From assembly GCF_932526225.1 (NCBI RefSeq), contig NC_064039.1:14590139-14650138 (forward strand): a stretch of DNA of 60,000 nucleotides, given 5' to 3'. This DNA is from Nematostella vectensis (taxonomy: Eukaryota; Cnidaria; Anthozoa; Actiniaria; Edwardsiidae). Within the stretch, counting starts at the first letter, position 1, and each line of letters begins with the position of its first letter. Shown piece after piece: positions 1 to 37,100 of the stretch. The translations under genes were made by a program, and so were the position numbers. The notes under the pieces were generated by a model. It was not told the origin of the DNA. It worked only from the letters and a program-made list of their open reading frames with translations, and ran no database searches.

Positions 1-1514
1 ATAATATATAGATTTAGGGAGCTCCAAACCAAAGCTTTGCTTATTTTTGTTCAAAAAAATTGAATTTCAATAGAAAGCTTTACGACTGTTTGCAAGCTAC
101 CGATGGCGTCACATATCGCGTGACTATCTCTTTGGACGGCATGACATGTGCTATCTTGTTACACCCCCTCCCCCACACCCCTGACATCTACATGACACAT
201 ACCAAGTTTAGTTGTCATACGATGTTTCTTTCATTAAATGGATATGGATTTTTTGGGTCATGTAGCAGCTATCAGAAGATTTCACCTCAATGGATTGATG
301 CACCATAGACAAAACATTGGGAAACAAAACAATAGAACGGGAATACAATAGAACAATGAGGTAATCCAGCCAATCCTGTTAGGTCTTACGAGCGGCCTGC
401 TACATGACTGGAATTTTTTTGATGGCGTCACTTGATACATGGTAGTTTGGTTGTCTAATATATATATTTATAAAGACTTATGACTGAACATAGGAGAAGC
501 GCTCTCTCTTTGCCAATAGCAAAACAAAAGGTTACCATTCTTTCCTTGTCTATCGGGTTAACTTTATCATAGTTTTATTAGCGGCGCTTGCCTGTCTTTT
601 CACGGGATAATTAATTACTTCTTGTCCAAGAGGTTGTCTTCATCACTCGTCTGGGCCCTCACCAGAGATCTAAGCAGATTATACGATCAGCAGCTCTTGA
701 ATGCTTGCGATACGTGACAGAGGCGATTATAACAAGCCATTTAGACTAGCTTTAATTTTGTTGAAACGTGAAATTGACAAACTATTCTCTGAAAAACCCA
801 TCCATATGCTATCCGGAACAGAAAACGGTAGAAAAACCTGTGGTTTTTCGGCGGAAAACACATTCCTCGGTTTACGACTGCGACTTTGCTCCAAGGAGCG
901 TTTATTCACTGAATCATACGCCTTGTGGGCTATATTCTCATTTCATTCGTTCTGGAAGCGGTAATTTTCCAATCATGACTTGCCTTTTCTAACAATATTA
1001 CGATACCATTAATTTTATTTTTGGAGCCAAACAAATGCAGGCCCGTACCCAGGGGGAGGGGGGGAGGGGGTGCGAGCGCACCCCCCCCCCCCACACACAC
1101 AACGGGCGAAGGTCCACTTTCGGTTATAGACGTGCTATTTGTAGACAAGACTCAAAAGCACAAGCTAGCCGACAATAAGCGTCCCGTGGAGTGTAAAGTC
1201 ATAAAAACTCCCAATTCATACTTGACAGGGGCGGGTCCAGGATTTTAAAATGGGGGGTGACTGGATGATGGCCGGATAGACGGCTTATAACTGATCCAGT
1301 GGTTCTTGGTATGTCACATAGATCAAACAATACTTCACGCTGAATTGGATTTGTCGCGTCAGCAAAGCAGGCGAAGGCACATGGACAGTACCTTTTCCGT
1401 CTCACAGACATTTTCTATAGACTTTTTTTTACTTAGAAAGGGGGGTGTGGATATCCACCCAATCCATCCCCCCTGTATGATGTTTTATTATCGGTACCAT
1501 ATAACTTTTGTCAC

Positions 1515-2035
1515 ATAGGTTTTCAACCAATAGATTTCTATATTTCTTTTCCTTATCCACATACACAGAAAAATGTTCTTTGCAGCAGCCTTTTGCACCT
1601 TTTTAGGCGGGTATACGAGCAGATGAATAAGCGGTTCCTTGTTGTTAAATCTAATATTGTCTTTTTCCAGAACATCAAGCATTTCTTTTCTAAGGATATC
1701 ATAAATGGGACACCTCAGTAGGAAGTGCCACTCATCTTCTGTTTCGTTGAGGTCGCATTGCCGGCAGAGTCTTTCCTCCGGGCTGCGGTATGGTCTGTAG
1801 TACCGTCCAGCCTCTATTTCTAATTTATTCTTAGGCGTGCCAACTCTTCTCTGTGCTTGATGTTTTGAACATTAAATAAGCAAGTTTCCTTTACATATTT
1901 TGTTTTAAACTTACGGTAAGTTCTAAGTTTGTTCTTTTGTCCGGGCTTTTTCGAATCGTTAAAAATGTATCAGCCTCAAAATTTTGGAATTCAATGTCTT
2001 GAAGCCTTTGCTTAAACAAATATTGCTGTGCTTTC
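1515..2035 (-). pseudogene. Degenerate C-terminal end of a non-LTR retrotransposon ORF2
   Basis: Reading the minus strand with a few frame changes gives RTKLRTYRKFKTKYVKETC, then REELARLRI, then KLEIEAGRYYRPYRSPEERL, then CRQCDLNETEDEWHFLLRCP-IYDILRK. This order (KLRTYR..., ELA.LR, EIE.GRY, C..C, HFLL.CP.Y..LR) is the usual tail downstream of the reverse transcriptase in LINE-type elements of cnidarians and other invertebrates. The frame breaks near the LRI segment, and the polymerase part is not visible in this window, so it is a dead 5'-truncated fragment. The downstream stretch LIHLLVYPPKKVQKAAAKNI belongs to the same tail. Confidence 0.72.
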
Positions 2036-2207
2036 TTTCTCAATTACTTGGAAGTTTCCCAGAGATAACCCAGTCCCACCGTCTAGGAGGGAGTTTGGAG
2101 GGGAGGAGCCGGGGCTGCTGAATTAGCCTCATCACATGGATATACACATGGCGGACGTGTAACGGTTTTTCTGAGAGCCGGATAAACGTCGGACAAGATC
2201 GATCGAA

Positions 2208-2492
2208 ATGACGAAAAACTACTATATTTGGACGACGAAAGACGAAGCGGAGATTCTTCCTAACTATCGCGAAGTTCAAAAATTAATTTCGAGCAAATCT
2301 GGGGGAAGATGTCTGAAAGGAGTAGATTCGGAAGAAGAGGGAAAGGCTATCCTTGAAGCTCCTCATGAAGAGATTGAGAAAGAAAGAAGGAGTAAGGAAG
2401 AAAGAAACCAGACTAGTGAGAATGCAGCGGCACAACAAGATGAACAAGGCCGAAACAGAATCCACAAATGCCGGACACGACGACCGGTATGA
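2208..2492 (+). CDS. Unidentified 94-aa ORF, possibly element-derived
   Basis: The ORF begins MTKNYYIWTTKDEAEILPNY and continues VQKLISSKSGGRCLKGVDSE before a strongly charged Glu/Lys/Arg tail. The first 50 residues loosely resemble the RNase H1 hybrid-binding / viroplasmin fold (aromatic start, a helix, then a G-x-K-x-x-x-S-x-E-E turn), a module often found in transposon ORFs. It sits a few hundred bases from the retrotransposon relic but on the other strand. It could be a single-exon fragment, the 5' exon of an unseen gene, or noncoding. I do not recognise it with certainty. Confidence 0.25.
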   Translation: MTKNYYIWTTKDEAEILPNYREVQKLISSKSGGRCLKGVDSEEEGKAILEAPHEEIEKERRSKEERNQTSENAAAQQDEQGRNRIHKCRTRRPV

Positions 2493-3229
2493 AGAGGTAC
2501 TAAACTTCATGGCCAAACAAAACAACTTCAACAAAAGGGTTTAGCAACAGCTATGCCGAAACGGCAATATAACAGAGACCATTCAGAGATCCAATTAAAC
2601 AAATGCCCGGGGAAGTACACAAGCTCCAGGAATAAATAACACAGGATTTCAGTCCAAAGCGCCAATACTGATGCTGAGCGACTCCATGTTCAATGGGAAA
2701 CAGGGAACGGAAATTTACTCCGGATAGATTTGTAAACAAGCAATACATCGGGGCGGGTCCACAGAGCTAGCGGACAGTAATATAATAATGGATGGAGACA
2801 GGAATAACTATGAACACGCTATAATTATACTCCTACAACGAGAATAGCGAACCATATGCAACACCTGTAAACTGGAATTTTTATATTTTGTACACTAAAA
2901 TTCTAGTAGGTTTACACACTAAACCCTTATCAGGACACCGTTGCGAACATTTTTTAAACGCAACATAGCTTTTGACAACTATAACATTTTCTTTACAAAA
3001 TCTCTGCAAGCAGCCTGTTCAGACTAACATCGTTCAGCGTTAGAAATCAGCAGAATTTCTTGATGCTCGAAGGTTCTTCATAACTTCAGTATTCAAATCT
3101 CAACTACAATTGAAAAGTCACGTGATCGAAGCTTTCATGCCACAGGCGGCCCACGAATCCGGGCTAGTCTCTCTGTACAATATCGCCCGGACGGTGCTAT
3201 ATACAAAGTGACGAACCAAGTTCCCGCCA

Positions 3230-29655
<26,426 letters not shown>

Positions 29656-30419
29656 TGTGTAGAGTAAAATTCCTGCTCATGAAAACCATAGAATTCTATT
29701 TTGTTACTGAACTATTTTACAGCTTTCGTAATTTATTTTCGCGGCCAAACCAACGAACAACACATTGATTTGAAATGGACGGAGGGATTGTACCATGTGA
29801 TAGCACTCGGCCAATCAAAGAAGTCTTAGGTACCAGCATACCTCGAAATACTCCGACAAAGGAAGTCCAAAAAGTGTAAAACAACGTAAAGATTACGGGC
29901 GCTAGGATAGTCCCAATCTGTAAACTATCTTTATTGGAAATTTTGAATTTCAATGAGAATCGTCGAGAATGGAATAGAGTAAAAATGCCTTGAGCACCCA
30001 AAACAAAGCTCTCCGTTACACCAAGGAATACCCACAGATTTGCAAAGTCTTCAATTGAAAAAGACCGCTTTTGGCGATCAAGGGGAAGGGAAACCTTCCC
30101 CCCAGTCCCCGGTTCTAGAATGAGACAAGATTTCGATCCGTTATGTAGATGATCTCACCTTTTCCGCAGGGCTTCTTGCAGATAACCCCACACTTTTGAT
30201 TTATTTGTTTATTTATTAACTTCCACCACAGGCGAGGGGCACACAAATTTATATTATAGATGATGACGATGACATGTCATTTTTTGTGGTCTCGTCAAAC
30301 AAACCTCGCTATGCTTGAGAGTCTGGAAAGCATAGAAGCATTTGAAGTTGAAGCAGTAGTAATCATTTTTTTTACTGCTTCAGCTAAACCATACTGACAA
30401 GACATGACGGAACAGGGAT

Positions 30420-30767
30420 GTGCGCAATACGAGATAGAGAAAGAGTTTACAATTTATTACAATGGCTATCGGTTCCTTTTATTCCGGGATGATTTTCAAA
30501 ACAGAAATAACGCGAGGCCGAAATGTACATATATCCAGATTTTGGCTTTTAAAGATATCTTTTTATTGATCATCCTTGCACTATGTATGGGCTCAGGGAC
30601 GAAAATCTCAAATTTTAATAATGACATACAATTTACAGAAAGTCGAAACAATTAAAAAGTTGCATTTGATATTTTGTTTGCTATTACTTTCTACGTAGGT
30701 AGTGACATTTTCAGCCTTATTAGATTAGAAATGGTCTTATTAAAGCGTCATGTCATGTTTTTCCTTC
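30420..30767 (+). repeat. Dispersed repeat family D, copy 2
   Basis: Begins CAATACGAGATAGAGAAAGA and continues TACAATGGCTATCGGTTCCT, AAATAACGCGAGGCCGAAAT, TTGATCATCCTTGCACTATG and GGCTCAGGGACGAAAATCTC, ending around CATGTCATGTTTTTCCTTC. It is collinear with 57818-58157 and inverted relative to 8134-8413. No coding capacity is evident. Confidence 0.8.
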
Positions 30768-30890
30768 ATGTCTACCCGCAAGCAGCTAGAAGAAAAACTA
30801 GTCAGTTTGGAGTCTTTGCGCGCTCGAGAGCAAAGAGAGTTCAGGTGTGGACTAGGTACGCCCATGTTTGTCAAAGTAGCCAGCTTCTAG
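30768..30890 (+). CDS. Small uncharacterised ORF, 40 aa
   Basis: Reads MSTRKQLEEKLVSLESLRAR followed by EQREFRCGLGTPMFVKVASF and a stop. The composition (amphipathic charged helix, then a compact GLGTPMF segment) looks more protein-like than background, and it starts right where the dispersed repeat ends. It could be an exon of an unrecognised gene or chance. I cannot assign it. Confidence 0.2.
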   Translation: MSTRKQLEEKLVSLESLRAREQREFRCGLGTPMFVKVASF

Positions 30891-31105
30891 GCCTGTGAAT
30901 CCTGATAAAGGAAGAAAGAAAAATTTTGATCCGGCTGATGACCGGACCGAAAAGACCACATCTTTGGGCTTGCTGTGCTAGTGTGGGCACTGGTACCTAG
31001 ATGTGTCATATCGCGGGCTCATAAATCTTGTCACCGGCGAAAAACCTTGATTGCCGGATTTAAGGATTTCGAAGAGGGATCTGGAGCTTTATTCTCGAAA
31101 AAGAA

Positions 31106-34100
31106 ATGGCAGAAGTCAAGAACAAGGTTTGCCTGATAGTCATCGACGGCTGGGGGATTTGTGAGAAGAAGGAAGGCAAGTAATCGCAGCGCATGAATCG
31201 GTGCACGCTCATGTTCTGCAAGCGGATTTTAATGATTAATAGTAAAATACTTATATATACAAATTATTTACCGTCATAAAATACTTCACAGTTGTCATTC
31301 TTTTTTTAACTAAGTATGCCATCCTAAAATTGTACTTTTGGTTTTCTATATTTTCAACTTTACTTGTGATACTGTAACAAGTAAATACCTTTACCCGAGA
31401 TTTTGCTATAACCCTTTTTGTTGGAGATTGTTTGCAATTTTGCTGACGCGGAGCCCAAAAAGAAAGTCCCTTTGCTGTTTCGACGATCGTTGAGACAAAA
31501 ATTAAAAGGGAAAGCTTCACATTAGAGTGCCGTTAAATGGAGCAAATGTCTTACCAGCTGTACCTGACAGAATGCTGACAACATTTGCTTGTAGCACAGG
31601 GACCCTTGACCAATCAGAGCATGTGATTTATGAGTGTTGCTGTTTAAAGGAACAGTAACATGAGCAATTGCAACAAAAGTTGGTTTACCAATAGTAAAAC
31701 GTGCAACAATTGCCTTCTAATTTTGTTTGCAAATGCTGTGCAAATGCTGTCACAAAAGTTGTACTATTTTGCTGCTTGTATTACTGTACCTTAATGTCAA
31801 GGAAATTGATGTTATCCAATATGCTATTCAACAGCCACTTATCAAATGGTACTAATTATTAGAGGGGGGCATTTACAGCATTTAAATTTGATAGGGTAAT
31901 GCTATCTGTCATAGGTAATGCAATTTACCATGGAGAAACTCCAGTAATGGATGCATTTGCTGAGGGGAAAGGCTGTGCGTACACATCTCTTGATGCATCC
32001 GGTCTCTCTGTCGGACTGCCTGCTGGGCTTATGGGAAATAGCGAGGTCGGCCATCTCAACATTGGTGCAGGGAGAGTTGTCTATCAGGTAATAAGGAAAT
32101 AACTATAAACACACTTAACCTAGATAGCCTTGGGAATCTATTTTATTGGCTTATTTAATGCTTATAATGGATTTTTAAATGGTATTCAATATCTGGATAA
32201 TTTATTCATGCTAAATTATCAAATATTTAATAACATTTCTTTGCAAATTTCAGCTTAATGGTTTTGTAAGTTTAGAAAAATAAGGCATTTTCCCTATTAT
32301 ACTATAGCTATGTAAATCTAAATCTACTAGGAAAAAGTGTGCACTTCATCAGACTCTCTTCTTATTCCATGATGACAAATTGTCTTGCCAGGATATTGTT
32401 AGAATCAACATGACATCAGAAGGTCACACGTTCCATGAGAATGAGACTCTTTCTGCTGCTGCTGAGAGGGCCAAGAAGGGAAATGGCCGTTTCCATCTAC
32501 TCGGTTTGGTAATGATTATATACAGTGCAGTGGTATTAGAATTTTAAATTCTATATGTACTAGGTTCAAGTTTGTTGATGTATTAGGTAACAGCATGTTT
32601 AAGTGTAGAAGGCTCGGGTGAGGTCTTAATGTACATACAGCAGCGGCTAGCTCACCTGCATAAGCCAGGTGTTAAAAGATTAGGACCACAAAACAGGATC
32701 ACCTGCTTGAGAGGCAAAACACCTGTTTGTTTTTAAGCGATGCCTGATTTCATACTACAGTGTAACCTGTATTTTACGATATGCCTCGGGGAAAGAAAAT
32801 GTATCATAAAGTCAATGTGTTGATGCAAAGAAGTCCTCGATTTTTTAATATAAGGAAAATCCATTGAAAATATTGTTGTAGTGAGGTCAGGTTAATAAAA
32901 AACTTTTACAAAATAATAATATTGTAACTGTATTCTGTGATTTAAGACTGTTTTGTTACTTTCTGTAAGACTATAATCTGTATTTAACAAGATCTGTTAA
33001 GTCAAAAACTCGATTAACTGTACTGTACATGTCTAGTGTCACAAGGCAAAATCTTTCATATTGTTGTATCGAGGTAAAATTACGCTCTGGAGAACATATC
33101 TGTATTGTAAAATCAAGAATATCATTGTATCCAATATCGTAAAATCGAGGTAATTTCTTATACATTTCACTTTATTTCCGCCAGGAGAAAGGTACGCCAT
33201 CCTTAAATAGAGGTTATTGTAAAATCCAGTATTTTAAAATCCAGGTTCCACTGTAGCCCAAAAAGGCAGTAACTAAACAATCAGCAACAAAATAGAACTG
33301 CTGGATCTACTCAAATGACTTTTCAGGGTAGCTGGTAGATGCAGTTTCAGACACTCATAATGCTATACTTCCATGCAGTTGCATATAGTTGGGTCTGGGG
33401 TGGAGATAGGAGGAAAGAAATGTAGAATCGAAAGTTCCAGGTTTCACTTTTTATACTGTACTATGAAATGTTTGCTGAAACCATGCAAACTGTGAATTTT
33501 GTTGCTAGATCAGTGATGGTGGCGTCCACTCCCATATCAACCACCTATTTAGTATGGTAGAGGCCTTGAAGAAACTTGGTGTTCCCAAGACATTTGTACA
33601 GTTTTTCTCCGATGGGAGGGACACACGCCCCACTAGTGGAGGTAAGCTGTCTCATTTACTGTAATATACATGTATGTGTGCTAAACTTCATATAATTTTG
33701 CATTTGGGATATCACATGAATGATGTAGTTCCTAATTTGCATTAAGGTTTTATCAACTTCTTGATCAATTCAGCTAATGTTGTTTAAATTTTTCTGCTAC
33801 ATTGAATGAAATCTAGATTTCTCCTTACTTTTAGTTATGTTGTCCAGGCCCTGATCCCTTGTCCTCTCTAATAAGGAAGTCAACCCTCTTTATTCCATAA
33901 AACTTACTCCCTCTCTGTTATCAGTCTGAAAATTGTTATTTTAAGTAGTCATGTAAAACATATTTTCCTTAGAAAATTTGATGTTTTTTTTGTTTGATGT
34001 TTTTAGTTACTTATGTACAGCAAGTGATTGACAAGCTAAAGGAACTCAACTATGGCTCCTTGGCCGCTATAATGGGGCGCTATTATGCTATGGACAGGGA

Positions 34101-37100
34101 CAAGAGATGGGAGAGAGTAAAGATTGCTTATGAGGCCTTAGTCCAAGGCAAAGGGGAACATACAACACTGGATAATGTCATAAGTGTAAGTCAGATAATT
34201 TCTGTTGGATTCAAGGATTGGTTTAGTTTTGGGCAAAAATTACTTATTTTGTATAATTATAAGTAATGCAGGTTTTTTTTTTTTCAAATTGTGTTAGCTC
34301 AATGGTACCATGTTGTTTCAATTCATGCCTGTAATGCTACAAATCAACCTGACACTTCTGATAATACAAAGCCAATGACAGTACAGTGTAATAATAGCAC
34401 TAGAAGATGAAGAATAATCAGTCAATTTCTTTTAACTATTGGATTTTGATTCTGTTGCTTTGATAGTTTGCTCAGTGGTAAGTTTACTGAATAGTTCATA
34501 AAGGCCCAACAGCAGATTTCTTATTTGTTTTGATTTCCAGCTCATAAAAAGTCGCTATGAAGCAGAAGGCGAGAAGCATGAAACAGATGAGTTTCTTAAA
34601 CCAATCATTATTGACAAAGAAGGGCAAATTAAAGGTTGGTTGGATATTCTTATTATTACTCATCAGGTATTATGGATTGTGAGTGCTTTCTAATGGTGTT
34701 ATTTCATATGTTTGTAGATGGTGACACCATTTGTTTCTTTGATTTCCGTGCTGACCGAATGAGGCAGATCAATGAAGCCATTGGAGTCAAACCCCCGTTT
34801 GAAACTGATGTCATCCCCAAAGATCTGGTAATTATTATTTTTATTCCCTATCTGTTTGTTTCATTACCCTTTTTTTAAAAGGTTTGTTTTATTACCCTTT
34901 TTTTAAAGTTTAAACTTTCAAAAAGGTTACTTAATAAGTCACTGTTTTACTATGGCTATGTGCTCAATGTTGGTACCCAATTGTGTTACATGCACGCCGG
35001 ACCGTGCAATGGCTCGTATCAGGGTGTAATTTGCATGGTTCAGCGTGCCTAAGTCTAATCCTATTACTTTACATTGTGTCAACGCACGCAGAGTCTTTTT
35101 TGGACACGGTCAGAACTGTGTGTGCCATGCACGCTGGTAAGTAGATATGGCGAATTTGCAGAGCGTGTCACTAACACGCACGAGACGTCACTGCACGCAC
35201 AATGTTTATTGGAGTTTAGAACAACTTGCTAATTTCTTGCCATAACACATTGCTATGGAGGAAGATATTGCTAATCATTTCCATATGAGCATAGTGAATT
35301 GCTTTTTAAACCAGAAACTAAACAGTGTATGATAAAAGAAAAGAAAAATATTCAGAAATTTGTTAAAATGTACTTCTATTTTTTTAGATGACTTTACAAC
35401 ATCTTTCGCGGGGCTTTCGCCAAATCACAATGTTGATGTTTTTCCACCCCACATAAAAAACGTCCTCTACGACTGCGTCGGTCTTAATGAGAAGGAAGAG
35501 ATCCGTATGTGCAATACCACTCAAGTAAACGTAAAAACCGAGCGCATTCCTTAATCTCTCAAAGCTATTCGTGTTCATGTTCTAGCTGTTTCGCGTCGTA
35601 TGTTTGTGTGACCATTTCTTCAAAAACAAATTAACGAATGAGGATACGAAACAAGAACTCAAAGTACTAGAGATAGAAATCTCTAAGCTAGCCACGTATA
35701 TCCATGTAGATGTTCCTTTTTGACGAGCTTTACTCTGCCGCCATTTTAGTCGTCGATTTGCGACTTCGTCAGGAAGGTTAGCTTGTTTCTCCTCTCTCTT
35801 GAGCTTGGCCTTTTCCCGAATTTTTCTATTGATTTTCTCGCGATTCTTGCTGTAATAGTCCTTCTGATATTTGGCCCTTGTCTGTCGCTTCTTTTCTCGC
35901 CAAAGACGAATTCTTTCCGCTCCGGTGACTGAACTATCCGTGTCCATAGCTAGAGCGATGCTGTGTTCTTGCGTGTGGGATCATGTTAATAAACTTACCA
36001 AAACTCGGCGAGTACACACGCCATATAGTGACACGCTAGCGTGCTAATGACTCGGCATGTTATACATGTTATGTATCATGTGTAATATACAAGCATGTAC
36101 CATGTGTAATGTACCATGCACCATGTGTAATATACAAGCATGTACCATGTGTAATGTACCCTGTACCATGTGTAATATACAAGCATATACCATGTGTAAT
36201 GTACCCTGTACCATGTGTAATATACAAGCATGTACCATGTGTAATTCACCATGTACCATGTGTAATGCACCTGTACAAGCATGTACCATGTGTAATATTA
36301 TACCACAAAAACCTAATTCATAAAACCTAAAACCAAAAATAGTCCCAACTAAAATGTTTTAAAATGATACCCATTACAGAAAATGAACATATGAACTTTG
36401 CTGTCTCATAAAGCTCTATGATCTGATGAGCCAGAGGTTGAAAGAGCTTTTATAGGCGAAGCTGCAGAGGGAAAAAAACATTGCTTTTGAGCAAATTGCT
36501 CCTCTACAAAAAAAGCTGTCTTGGCTTTCTATGAAACCTGATTTTTACTTTTGGGCCACATTATATTGTGACATGAGAAAAAATTTGTTTTAAGGTTTGT
36601 AAGAAAACATTGAGGTACCCAGGGTTATAGAAAATATTGTAGGTGGTATGAAAACAAGGCATATTTTTTAGGTAATAACAGATCTTCAAGGTCCTAATAT
36701 GTATGTGCACCTTTTTTTTTTAAATCAAAACAGAATTCCAGAATAGTCGATTAAAATTTCAAGTGTTATCAAATATATGTTGTTTTTCACAAGTTACTAA
36801 TACTTAGGATTTTAGAAGACCAGCTCTCAATTTCTTTAAGGTTTTAGGAAACCAGTTATCTATTTCTTTCAAAGAAAGATGGAGTTTGCCCAAGTAATTC
36901 ATTTGAGCCTTGCTCATCTTTGTGAGAATTTGACCAATCATTCATTGAAATGAATTAAAAATAACTTTTGGTTTTATTTCTAGTATATCATAGCTGTCAA
37001 CCCAACTTGGACAGAAATCTTGTGAAATCGGATAAAATACAGCAAATATGTGAAAAAAAACAAGAGAGCCAATGCATATGAATACAGAGAATGTATGAAC

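Larger units (their letters stand above)
1..3229. other. Left intergenic region
   Basis: No conserved gene was recognised between the left edge and the CKAP5 stop codon apart from the retrotransposon relic and the short plus-strand ORF listed separately. Around 1050-1100 there are G-run and C-run tracts of the kind seen at the ends of degraded cnidarian repeats. The CKAP5 3' UTR should lie just below 3230; I see no clear AATAAA on the minus strand there. Confidence 0.5.
29656..31105. promoter_or_regulatory. Head-to-head intergenic spacer between CKAP5 and iPGM
   Basis: 1450 bases separate the two start codons, which face away from each other, so the spacer must contain both promoters and both 5' UTRs. 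No TATA box is obvious next to either start. The middle is occupied by a copy of dispersed family D (30420-30767) and a small ORF (30768-30890). Confidence 0.6.

Noticed and set aside
31106-31179. iPGM exon 1 ending at the GT donor GGCAA|GTAATC
   Set aside because: Pairing it with the upstream acceptor would insert about seven extra residues before NAIYHGE and breaks the conserved mutase alignment; the GC donor four bases earlier fits exactly.
36044-36330. Cys/Met-rich open frames on both strands ([12 protein letters not shown] and [12 protein letters not shown] types)
   Set aside because: Translations of the CATGTACCATGTGTAAT array; both strands open at once and there is no unique sequence.
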